Of a stretch of 16,539 nucleotides of DNA, positions 1 to 9,900 are shown piece after piece (position 1 is the first letter of the stretch; each line of letters opens with the position of its first letter). Made by a program: the position numbers and the translations under genes. Under the pieces are notes generated by a model. It saw only the letters and a program-made list of their open reading frames with translations. It had not been told where the DNA came from and searched no databases. The stretch is from Prasinococcaceae sp. CCMP 1430 (taxonomy: Eukaryota > Prasinodermophyta > Palmophyllophyceae > Prasinococcales > Prasinococcaceae), in contig RQSC01000016.1 of assembly GCA_013416795.1 (NCBI GenBank), positions 150,874-167,412 of the forward strand. The letters are read 5' to 3'.

Positions 1-668
1 GCCGCCGCCCCACGGGGCGCCGCGCGGCCGCGAGGGCGCCTCGGCCACAGAGGCGCGCGGCGAAACGACGAAAACGCGCGCGCGCGAGAGCCCCCATGTA
101 CATCGCAGTGACTTTCGCTTCCGCGCGCGGCGGCGACGCGCGCACATCCTTCGTGTCAGTTTTGGCATCCACCCAACCACCAAATCAGCAACGCCGAGGA
201 GTGCATGATGAATGCAAAGCAGAAATGAAAGGAAAGGAACGGCATGACGACAAAGCGGACGGAAAAGTGAGAGGAGGTTAACTAACCCACCACCCCGCCC
301 GCCCCGCCGAACCCCGCCCGGAAACCAGAGGCGGTTTCGGGCCGGACTCTGCGCGGCGCGCGCGCGGCGCGCGCAGATCCCATACGGATTTGAGTGGCCG
401 GGTTCGAAGGGTTCCGAGCATTGCGATGCCCCGCCGCGTTGCGAAGAGGCCCGAGCGCAACGAGCGGAACCGAAACCGCCGGGACGGGCGCGCGGGCGCG
501 CGCGCGCGCGCGCGGGGCGCGGAGCGCGACGGTGCGGTATCCGATGAGGGGAGGTAGATGCAGTTTAATTGATAACGGTATGGAATCCATGGGGAGAGAT
601 CTTGGGATTCCGTAGTGGAGTCCGCGACGCGCGCGCGCGCGCGCGCGCGCGCGCGCGCGCGCGCCGCG
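1..668. other. Left flank with no recognisable gene
   Basis: No frame on either strand in this stretch gives a protein I recognise. The open frames present are low-complexity Arg/Ala translations of GC-rich DNA. The segment from about 540 to 620 is less GC-rich and contains a 7-base inverted repeat (GGAATCC at 582-588 and GGATTCC at 605-611, 16 bases apart). The right end is a GC-dinucleotide run that stops at the N at 669. It could be a promoter or an intron of the downstream fusion gene. If the N is a collapsed gap, it may be unrelated to that gene. Confidence 0.5.
627..666. repeat. GC-dinucleotide run, about 40 bases
   Basis: An almost pure alternating CG/GC tract runs up to the N at 669. 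Alternating purine-pyrimidine GC runs favour Z-DNA and are hard to sequence through, which may explain the N. Shorter runs of the same kind occur in several introns here, so this could be the 3' part of an intron preceding the first visible coding base at 670. No AG acceptor is visible directly before that base. Confidence 0.85.
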
Positions 669-669
669 N

Positions 670-708
670 CTGCTGTACGACTACTTCAAGCAGCGCTTCG
701 CGCAGGTG

Positions 709-739
<31 letters not shown>

Positions 740-963
740 GCCTCGTGATGGGCCTGGACATGTGCCTCGGCGCTCGTGGCAACCTGCTCGAGCCCAGCTC
801 GGAGCTCTGCTCCCAGGTGCACGTGGAGTCGCCGGTGGTCAACGAGGCCGAGCTGGAGAAGATCAAGGCGGACGAGAAGCTCGGCGCCGTCACCATCCCC
901 ATCTTCTTCAAGAACGACGGCCCCGGCTCCATCAAGAAGGCGCTCGACGAGATCTGCGCCACG
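670..963 (+). other. Glutamate synthase central-domain segment inside the fusion
   Basis: About 98 codons read as the start of the GOGAT central (linker) domain, closest to the NAD(P)H/bacterial GltB pattern: a YDYFKQ block, [15 protein letters not shown], then GNLLEP and a NEAELEKIK block, ending in the helix KKALDEIC. In intact GOGAT this helix leads into a strand ending near LVLSDR and then the rest of the domain. Here it runs instead into an Ala-rich linker and Amt. No glutaminase domain is visible to the left. As it stands the fragment cannot catalyse glutamate synthesis. Confidence 0.85.
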
Positions 964-2395
964 GCCCCCGCCGCGGCATCGGTGGCGGCCAAGGGCGCGG
1001 CCATCGGCGCCGTGGCGTCGGCTGCCATCGCTGCCGATGCCGCGTGGATCCTCACTTGCGCTGCGCTGGTGCTCTTCATGACTCTGCCCGGCCTGAGCGC
1101 GTTCTACGGCGGCCTCGTCAAGCGCAAGAACCAGCTGAGCGTCTTCATGCAATGCCTGGTGTGTGCGTGCGTCGCAAGCGTGATGTGGTTCTCCTTCGGC
1201 TACTCGTTGTGCTTCGCCGACGCGCCCAACGCCGTCGTTGGCGGCCTCGGCAACGCCTTCATGAAGGGCATCACCGTCGACACGCTGGTGGGCACGCTGC
1301 CCGAGGCGCTGTGGGCGCTCTACCAGATGACCTTTGCGGTCATCACTCCTGCCCTCATGATCGGTGCCTTCGTGGAGCGGATGAAGTTTAACGCCTCCAT
1401 CATCTACATGGCGCTCTGGTCGATCGCCGTCTACTACCCGGCCTGCCACCTCATCTGGGGCGGCGGCGCGCTCGCGGCCGCGGGAGTCGTCGACTTCGCG
1501 GGCGGCATCGTCGTGCACGTCACCGCCGGCGTGGGCGCGCTGGTGGCCTGCCATGTGCTAGGCCCGCGCAAGAACAACACCATGGTCCCTGGCAACATCC
1601 TGATGACCCTGCTGGGCACTGGCATGCTGTGGGTCGGATGGTTCGGCTTCAACGGTGCGTTGTCGCGCGCGAGCGCGCGCGATGCGAGTGCCTGCGACCG
1701 AGCGCGTTTGATGCGCGCGCGCGCGCACAGCTAAGCTTGTCTCTGACGCCATCCTGCACTCTTGCGCACGCTTACCTCCAGGCGGATCGGCCGCCGCCGC
1801 CGGTACCGAGGCTGCCTTCGCCAACCTCTGTACGCACCTGAGCGCCTCGATTGCCGCCCTCGTGTGGATGTTCCTCGACTACCTTGAGACTGGAAAGACC
1901 AGCGCCATCGGCACGTGCACTGGCGCTATCGCGGGCCTGGCGGCCATTACGCCCGCGGCTGGCTCAGTGGGCCCGCTGGGCGGCATCATCATTGGCACGC
2001 TCTCCGCGATCATCTGCCGCTTCTTCTCGACCACCGTCAAGGAGAAGGTGGGATACGATGACTCGCTCGACGTCTTCGGTGTGCACGGCGTGGGCGGCTT
2101 CGTGGGCACGCTTGCGCTGGCTTTCTTCGGCGCGCCTATGTTTGGCGGCTTTTCGACTGTGCCCATGATGGAGCAGTTTGGCATCCAGCTGGCCGCGGCC
2201 ACTGGCGTGGCCCTCTACACAGCCGTGGCGTCGTTCGTCTGCCTCAAGATCACCGGCGTCATCACCGGCGGCATCCGCGTAGCGGAGGAGGTCGAGTCGG
2301 GCCCGGAGGGCCTGGACGGCTACAGCCACGGCGAGGCCGCGTACACGCTCGAGGAGGGTGAGCTCCCGCGGTCCACCGTTCCTGCTCTTGCCTGA
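670..2395 (+). CDS. GOGAT-fragment / ammonium transporter chimera (5'-partial)
   Basis: Exons are 670-1654 and 1782-2395; the intron 1655-1781 has a GTGCGT donor and a CTCCAG acceptor, splitting a Gly codon. The 532 visible residues have three parts. Residues 1-98 match the glutamate synthase central domain ([41 protein letters not shown]). Residues 99-122 are an Ala-rich linker. From 123 to the end is a full Amt/Mep/Rh channel for ammonium transport across a membrane. Amt hallmarks are the first membrane segment (AAWILTCAALVLFM), FAVITPALMIGAFVERMKF, DFAGGIVVHVTAG and GVHGVGGFVG (the twin pore histidines), WFGFNG, and the C-terminal GLDGYSHGEAAY. The GOGAT part lacks the glutaminase domain (it could lie beyond the N) and certainly lacks the FMN and Fe-S domains. 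The frame is continuous, with no in-frame ATG between 760 and 1077, so the first Amt membrane segment has no start of its own. The Amt assignment is secure. Whether the fusion is natural, and its 5' end, are unresolved. Confidence 0.9.
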
Positions 2396-2635
2396 GCACA
2401 ATCGACCTTTTGTATGTCCTGCTAGTCGCACTCTCTAGCTAGTCACCGCATGCAGAGAAGACTGTGTACGTCGCAGTGTCGGTTTACGCCACCGTCGCGG
2501 GCCAGACACTGTAATCAAGCTCTTTGAAAGCCGTACGCGCCAACGCGCGCGGCGCGCGCGCAACGCGCGCAGTGCGCGATGCGGCGTCTGGATATTCCAT
2601 ATTACGAGTGATGCGCGTCCCTCACGGGGGCGCTA
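2396..2635. other. Convergent intergenic spacer
   Basis: This 240-base spacer separates the stop of the Amt chimera from the stop of the copper ATPase, so it must carry both 3' UTRs. A TGTAA pentamer lies at 2510-2514 on the + strand, about 115 bases after the Amt stop. TGTAA is the poly(A) signal of volvocine green algae, but one pentamer is weak evidence in an unknown lineage. The stretch 2535-2580 is rich in CGCG. No gene is seen. Confidence 0.5.
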
Positions 2636-5600
2636 TTACGCGGCAACGACGGGGGTGCCCATCGGCGACGTTGCTTCCAGCAGCCCAACCGGCCGCCTGC
2701 CGAACGTCTGGCCAAGCAGCAGCGAGTTGGACACGACCGACACGGAACTCATGCCCATCATGGCACCTGCTATGGTGGGCGTGAGCGCAAGGCCGAAAGG
2801 ATGCATTAGAGCACCCGCCGCAAGAGGCAGCGCGAAGATGTTGTACCCGAACGCCCACGCGACGTTTTGATGGGCCTTCTGCAACGTGGCTCTGCTCAAG
2901 TCGAAGGCGTCGACCAAAGACTCGAGCGTACCGCGCATGAGCACCACGTCAGCCACATCGTTGGCCGCGTCGGTGCCCGTGCCGCCGCCCATCGCCACAC
3001 CAACGTCGGCCTGGGCGAGGGCCGCCACGTCGTTCACACCGTCGCCCACCATCGCGACCTTGGCACCTTGTGCCTGCAGTTGCCTCACCACGCCCGCTTT
3101 GCCTCCCGGTGGCACCCGCGAATACACCGAGTCCTGTGGGATGCCCACCTCCGCGGCTAGTGCGCTCGTGGCTTCGGGACTATCACCCGAGCACAGCACG
3201 GGCCGCAGGCCGCGCTTGACCATGGCAGCCACAGCGAGCTTGGCATCGGGGCGGCAGGCATCATTGAGCCCAATCGCACCTGCGGCCACACCATCCACAG
3301 CGACGTAGACGCACGCACGCCCCCGTGCGGCCGCTGGTGGTACCGAATCCGTTGAACTCGCGCCGCCGCCACCATTTGTCCTGACGCCGTTCTCGCAGAG
3401 CCATTCCCACGTTCCGACCACGACACGCCGGTTTCCCACCAAGGCAGACACGCCAGCGCCCGCCTTTTCTGTAATGGTGCTCAGGTCTCCCACCGCCAGC
3501 GCTCGAGATCCCGCCGGTCCACCGGCGGCTGCATCATCAGCGACTGCTGCGTCTGCTGCGCTGACGATGGCCCTGGCGACTGGGTGCTGCGAGCCGCGCT
3601 CGACGGCGGCGCTCAGCTGCAAGATCTCGCGGTGGGCTCTCTTGGACGACTCAGAGCGAGCGGTGTCCCGTCCGCCGTCGTGAGTGCTCCCGTATGCCCG
3701 CACATCGCACACCTGCGGCGCACCCGCAGTGAGCGTGCCCGTTTTGTCAAACACGACCACATTGCATTCCGCAGCTCGCTCAAGAGCGTCACCGCCTCGC
3801 ACGAGTAGCCCGCGCTTGGCACCGGTCGACGTTCCCACAAGTACAGCCGTTGGAGTCGCGAGGCCGAGAGCACAGGGACAAGCGACGGCAAGCACAGTGC
3901 ATGCTGTCTGCGCGGCGATCCGCGCCGGCGAGCGCGCCATCGAGGCTATGGCGGGGCGACTTGACTTGGTGAGAGCAGTCATCAAGCCGGGCATCAGCGT
4001 TGGAGCACCCACCTACAAATGTGCGCGAGGAGGGTGGGTGCGCAAGCGCAAGACAGCGCATGTCAGGAAGGATTCGGCACGCGTGGGGGCGTATCAAGAC
4101 GCGCGGGGCGCGCTCGAGGTATGCAGAAGGCGCGAACGCAAGCTCTTGCGCTCGCAGCACATGCGAGACGCCCTAAAGCGCAACGCCATACCCTCCAGAA
4201 GCCGTATGTCCCCGCTGCAATCGACATCACGCCCCAGACGAAGTAGCCTGAGATCTTGTCAGCGAGGTGCTGCACCTTTGCTTGCCTTGACTGTGCCTCC
4301 TCGACCTGCCGAATGATCGCGGCCATGGACGTGTGCTCGCCCGCACGCTCCACGCGCACGACACATGCGCCCATGCGATTGACCGCGCCCGCGGCGACAG
4401 CGTCGCCCACTTTCCTGGCCACTGGCAGCGGCTCGCCCGTCAAAGACGAGTTATCGAGCTCCGCGGAACCGGACACCACAACGCCATCGCAAGGCACTGC
4501 GTCGCCGGTCAGCACTAGCACGAGTTCCCCGGGCAGCAGTGAGGCGGACGGCGTGGTCTCAGTCTTTCCGCCTAGGGCGAGTGCCCCGAGCTCTCCCGCG
4601 CTCTCTGCCTGCACGCCGCCGGTGCCACAGCGTGCCCCGCTCGCGCCCGCAGCCTCCACCGCCGCTTGCGAGAGCCTGCGTGCGGTCGAGGGCACCACAT
4701 CAAGCAGTGCGGCCATGTCGGAAGACGCCGCAAGCTTTGCTCGCTCTTCCATGTTGCGGCCAAGCATGATGAAGGCCATCAGCATGACTGGCTCCTCGAA
4801 GAAGGGTTTCCAGCGCAAGGCGGGCATGGCCACAGCGGCCACGCTCGTCACGAAGGCGGTGCAAGTGCTCAGCGCCACGAGTGTGTCCATGGTGGGCGAG
4901 CCGCGCATGAGCGCGTTCGTGCCCTCGACGACAATTTGTCGCCCCGGACCAACCAGCGCGAGGACGGCCAGGCCTGCGGAGAGGCTCACCGAGTGCATCG
5001 CAGCGACCGCGGGCCGAAGGAGCCGCGGCGCGCACTCCGGGCAACCCCAGATGACGTGCGATGCGTGCGCACCCACCGACGCCAGCGCGAGGGTCCAAGC
5101 ACCCACGAGCTCGCGGGTCTTCCTCTTGAGCATCCCACGCCTCTCCTCGCGGCGGTCGACTAGGCGCGAGCGCGGTGCCGCCGCGTCGCCAGCTGCGAGC
5201 CCGCCGTTGCGCGCCTCGCGCTCCACTGCGCCGAAGCCCGCGTCCTCGACCGCGCGCTCGAGCGCACGTGCGATGGCAGTGCGCGAACCGGCGGTCCCGC
5301 CGGGCACCACCGTGGCCGCCGCGCTCTCTGTGACGGTGTTCACAGTCGCCGAAATCACCCCCGGCTGCTTCTCGAGCGCCGTGCGCACAGCCGCAGCGCA
5401 CGCTCCGCACATCATGCCCGTGACATCCAGCACGATCTCGCATTCGGCGCCCGCCTTGCCTGCGTCGCCAGCCACGGCCTCGGGAGCAGCCTGCGCGCCA
5501 CCCGCCCCAGCGACGCGATCGGTAAGCTGCTCGTCCAGACCGAGAGACGCACCGCCGCCACCGGCTCCGTGCCCAGCGCCTCCACCGCCACCGGCGCCGC

Positions 5601-5781
5601 TCCCCCCCCCGCTGCCACCTCCTCCTCCACCGCCACCGCCGGGCCCGAAACCTCCGCCCCCGAAGCCTCCGCCGCCGTACGCAAGCGCGGCCGCCGCGGC
5701 TGCCGCGGCGCCCCNGCGCGCCGCGGCGCCGGGCGCCACGCGCCCCGCGAGGAAGCGGGCTCCCGCAGCACCGCCGAGCAT
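2636..5781 (-). CDS. P1B-type copper-transporting ATPase, PAA1/PacS-like
   Basis: Exons (complement) are 5781-4192 and 4012-2636; the 179-base intron has a GTATGG donor and a TTTGTAG acceptor, phase 0. The product is about 988 residues and pumps Cu(I) at the expense of ATP. Order: an Ala/Arg-rich start; a Gly-rich stretch (about 36-78); one heavy-metal-associated domain with GMMCGAC (Cys125, Cys128); membrane segments; actuator motif TGE (448-450); CPC in the membrane (575-577); phosphorylation motif DKTGT (Asp619); HP in the nucleotide domain (673-674); hinge GDGVND (853-858); and a C-terminal membrane pair with FGYNIFALPLAAG and MMGMSSVSVVSNSL. The Gly-rich run before the metal-binding domain and the C-terminal pattern resemble plant plastid-envelope PAA1/HMA6, so delivery of copper to the plastid is a reasonable inference. 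ATG 5781 is the first Met after an in-frame TGA. The N at 5715 falls in codon 23, so the extreme N-terminus is uncertain. It shares a divergent intergenic region with the ABC gene. Confidence 0.93.
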
Positions 5782-6924
5782 CAGGGTTTGAAAGTATCCT
5801 CACTTAACACCCGCATCGACCGCCCAAAACGCGCAAACCCCCAACACGCGCGCGGATGGGTTCGGGTTAGGTCCGCCCCGCCCCCCGCGCGCGCGGCCGC
5901 GGGCGCGCGCGGCCGCGCTGCGGCGCGATCCGCTAACCGGCCGAGATCTCCGCCCAAAGCCCCCCGCGAAGCGCACCGCGCACTCGAAACGCCCCCCACA
6001 ACTGATCCCGATCCCGATCCCGAGTTTGAGCTGGGGGTGTGAAAGGGTAGTACAGTACTGTAACCCCGTACAGTACGGTAGTACTAGGGACTACTGTACC
6101 GGTACCAGGTACTAGTCCCACTAAGAACTTCTTAGTCCTTCTGCAACAGGTTGCGCGTATCGAACGCTTTTGATTGAGCACGAGGAAGCATTGATTGATT
6201 GAGGGTCCAGAAGTGGTGCTGCCAAGCTGTGTCGTGCCTGCCATGCGATGCCGTGCCGTGCCCATCTTCTCTGTGCGCGGGAACCGTTCCTCCATCCACG
6301 GCACGCGCTGGCATGCGCGTCCGGAGCCTGGATCTCTCTCGCGTGGGACCGCCGTGGCGAGGGCGTGGTGAGGCGCAAGGAAGCGGCGCGGCCGTGCTGT
6401 CGTTGTGCTGCAAGCAGCTAGCCCCGGCCGCCGATGGCTCTCTGCTCAGCCGCGGGCCGGCTGGCCGCCGCGCTCGCTCGTCCGTGCGGGGGTGGGATGT
6501 ACTCCTCGGTAGCACACGCGCCGGCGAGAGAGAGCGAGCGAGAGAGGGAGGGCGGGCGCCGACCGACGGACCAGCCAGTCCTCCCCGCGCGCCCGACGGA
6601 CCCAGCGAGCGAGGAAGCTTCTACCCCTCCCTCGCGCGCGGCGTGCAATGTGCGCCCGCGCTACATCCCATCCCCCATCCCTCCTTGGTTGGTTGGGGAG
6701 AGCGCGTGGTCCTGGTCTGGGTCGGTCGGTGGGCTCCATATTATTCGCGTTTGCGGGCCTCGAATTTCGGATCTGGCGTTTTTTTGACTGGGTTGTGCGT
6801 GCGGACGCGATCGATGGGGCGGGTAATTCCGTGGATCCGGCGCACCCCCGCCCCCGCGGGCCGAGCGCACAGCAGCCGCCGGCGGCGCGCGGCCAGCCAC
6901 CGGGGCGCTCTCGCAGGAGCGGCC
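5782..6924. other. Divergent intergenic region, copper ATPase / ABC transporter
   Basis: This 1143-base stretch should hold both promoters. Leftmost are CG-rich blocks with GGCCGCG repeats (5880-5925), then three GATCCC copies (6004-6021), the GTAC palindrome cluster (6050-6112), a perfect 7+1+7 hairpin (6121-6135), an ATTG repeat (6190-6201), a GAGA/GAGC purine-rich run (about 6524-6553) and an AT-richer patch with CATATTATTCG and seven T (6736-6785). No frame gives a recognisable protein. The start context of the ABC gene at the right end (GCGGCCATGG) is a strong one. Confidence 0.6.
6050..6135. promoter_or_regulatory. Cluster of eight GTAC palindromes with nested inverted repeats
   Basis: GTAC occurs at 6050, 6055, 6068, 6073, 6081, 6096, 6102 and 6109, eight times in 63 bases. 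Larger symmetries overlay it: ACAGTACTGT, CCGTAC-A-GTACGG, GTACCGGTAC, a GGGACTA/TAGTCCC pair (6087-6093 and 6113-6119), and a perfect CTAAGAA-C-TTCTTAG hairpin (6121-6135). It sits about 270-330 bases upstream of the copper ATPase start. GTAC is the core of the copper-response element bound by SBP-domain factors (CRR1, SPL7) in green algae and plants. A role here is inference. A small palindromic repeat with no regulatory job is the alternative. Confidence 0.5.
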
Positions 6925-9900
6925 ATGGCGGCCTCGCCGAAGGACGACGAGGAGCGGGTGCGTCGGCGCGGACTCGCGCGCGAGAACGCACCCCACACGC
7001 ACACGCGAGAGAGAACACACGCCCCGCCACGCGCGTCGCGTCCCCTCGCCCGCCTGCCAGCAAAAAAGAGCTGACGAGACGACGCTCCCGCACAGGCCGA
7101 GAACATCGCCTCGGACGCCTCCGCCGACGACGGCTCGGACGAGAACGGCTCCTCCTCGCCCTCAGACGACGACAAGGTCAAGCACACGGAGCCCGCCGTG
7201 CCCTTCTCGGCGCTCTTCCGCTTCATGGACGGGCTGGACGCGGCGATGATCTCCTTGGGCCTGCTGATGGCGTGCGTCGCGGGGGCGTCGCAGCCGCTGC
7301 TCATCGTCGTCTTCGGCGACCTCACCGGCGCGGCGGCCAACATCGCCACGAGCCAGGTCCAGGAGATCATGAGGCCGCTCGTGCTGAGGATGGTGTGGCT
7401 GTCGGTGGGCGCGCTGGCGTCCTGGGGGCTGGCGTTCTGGCTCGTGCCGCTGAGCGCCGATCGCCAGCTGCACAAGATGCGCAAGGCCTTCCACTCGGCC
7501 GTGCTGCGCCAGGACCTCGCCTTCTTCGACAGCCGCAGGCCCGGGGAGATGACCGTGCTGCTCACCGAGGGCTGCAACGACGTTCGCAACGCGCTGGCCA
7601 ACAAGCTCGTGGAGGTGGTGCAGGCGGTCGCGCAGCTCGCTCTGGGCATCGTCATCGCCTTCGTGTACTCGTGGGAGCTCTCCCTCGTGATGATCGCGCT
7701 GATGCCCCTCATGGGGCTCGCCATGAAGTTCGCCATCGAGGCGGGCACCGTCGGCGACGCCGCCCTCGGCAAGGAGGAGTACAAGGAGGCCGGATCGGTC
7801 GCCACCGAGGCGGTGGCGTCCGTCCGCACGGTGGCGTCGCTGGGCGGCGAGCCCTCCATAGTGGAGCGCTTCAGCGCGCGCCTGGCGAACGCGCAGCGCG
7901 CGGCCATCAGGCAGGGGACCAAGCTCGCGCTGTCGACCTCGCTGCTCTTCGCGGTCATGTTCTTCCAGTACGGCGCGGGCTTCTGGTACGGCGGCTTCCT
8001 CATCGCCGACTCGCGCGAGAGGGCGCTCAGGGCGCACCCGGCGCCCTTCGGCCTCACCGACGTCCGCGGGGACCACCTCAACCACTCCTTCGCGCCCCAC
8101 GCGGCGGTCGTCGGCGCCCTGTGCAACGACACCGAGACGGCGTACGGCATGGAGAGCTGCGCGTGCGACATTCCGTGGGGCTCGCTGGGCGACGACGCGG
8201 TGTACCTCGACCCGGCGCCCGACTGCGGCTGCGGCCACGGCAAGCACAGCGCGCTGGGCGGCGTCTTCTCCGACGGCACGGGCTGCAAGGACGTGGCCAC
8301 CATCATCACCGCGTTCTTCGCGCTGCTCATAGGCGGCTTCGCGCTGGGCCAGGTCGGGCCGAGCTTCGCGGCCTTCTCCAAGGGCCGCCTGAGCGCGGCC
8401 GTGATCTTCAAGGTCCTCGACCGCGCGCCGGCCATCGACACGCGCGCCGCGGGCACCAAGTCCCTCGGGCCCAAGGGCGCGTCGGGCCACATCCGCTTCG
8501 AGAACGTCTCCTTCTGCTACCGCAGCGCCGACGCCGGGGCCGCCGCCGACGACGACGGCGACGGCGACGGCGCCGGCGGCGGCGCCGACGCGCGGGGAGG
8601 GGAGGAGCGCATGGTGTTCAAGGACCTGAGCTTCGAGGTGAAGGCCGGGGAGACGGTGGCGTTCGTGGGAGAGTCCGGGAGCGGCAAGTCGACCATCGCC
8701 AAGCTGGTGTCGCGATTCTACGACGTCGACTCGGGCGCCGTCTCGGTGGACGGCGTCGACGTGCGCGAGCTCGGCGTGCGCGAGCTGCGCAACAACATGG
8801 CCGTGGTGTCGCAGGAGCCGCTGCTCTTCGACACCAGCGTGGCGCGCAACATCGCGCAGGGCGCCATCGACCCCGACGCCGTCACGCCCGAGCAGGTGGA
8901 GGCCGCGGCCGTGGCCTCGGACGCGCACCGCTTCATCTCCGACGCGTCCAAGTTCCCGCAGGGCTACCAGACCAGCGCGGGCGCGCGCGGCTCCAAGCTG
9001 AGCGGCGGCCAGAAGCAGCGCGTGGCGCTCGCGCGCGGGCTCGTGCGCAACGCGCCCATCCTGGTGCTGGACGAGGCGACCAGCGCGCTCGACTCGCGCT
9101 CGGAGAGGAAGGTGCAGCGCGCGCTGGAGGAGCGCCCCGGCAAGCGCACCACCATCGTCATCGCCCACCGCCTGTCGACCGTGCGCCGCGCCGACCGCAT
9201 CTTCGTGCTGGGCCGCGCGGACGACAACACGCACGGCTCGCGCATCGTCGAGAGCGGCACGCACGACGAGCTGATGGACGCCAAGGGCATGTACTACGCG
9301 CTCGTCGGCGGGCAGATGGCCGACCCGGACTCCTCCGTGACCGACCTGGCGGCGGTCGACGACGCGGACGACGCGGCGGCTCCCGCCGCGCGCCCGTCGA
9401 CGGCGGTGTCGCTGAAGGCGGAGGACACCGAGAAGGAGGGCAACAACGAGGAGGACGCCAAGGCCATGCTCGAGCACGAGGTGCCCCGCTCCCGCGTGTG
9501 GGGCTACGCGCGCGGCAACGAGGCCCTGGTCCTCGCGGGCGTCGTGTCCTCGATCGGCAACGGCTGCGTGTTCCCCACCATCGCCCTCTTCTTCGCCGAG
9601 ATGCTCACGGCGTTCACCATCTACGACGACGGCGACCTGCGACGCGAGGTGGTCTTCTGGTCCATATGCCTCTTCATCGTCTCGGTGGTCGGGTACTTCA
9701 CCAACGCGGGGCAGGTGGGCTTCATGACCGCGGTGGGCGAGCGCATCACGACCAAGGTGCGCGTCGACCTGCTGAAGGCCATGCTGCGCCAGGACATCAG
9801 CTTCTTCGACCGCCCGTCGAACTCGGTGGGCGCCCTCATGTCGCAGCTCGGCGGCGACGCGGGCCTCGTGCAGCTCACGACCGGCGCCGCGCTGGGCGCC

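Noticed and set aside
629-668. GC-run as part of the coding region of the chimera
   Set aside because: Reading through gives only an Arg-Ala repeat, and the N makes the frame undefined. GOGAT similarity starts exactly after the N.
565-1554. Long minus-strand open frame opposite the GOGAT/Amt exon
   Set aside because: It is the antisense of a strongly supported coding exon. The translation is Arg/His/Asp-rich with no recognisable domain, and it runs through the GC-repeat tract and the N.
4256-5791. 511-codon + strand open frame opposite the copper ATPase
   Set aside because: It is antisense to the HMA and actuator regions of the ATPase, and the Pro/Ser/Ala-rich translation has no family resemblance.
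5880-5925. CRISPR-like or satellite array in the CG-rich repeat block
   Set aside because: There are no regularly spaced direct repeats with distinct spacers, only GC simple sequence in a eukaryotic intergenic region.
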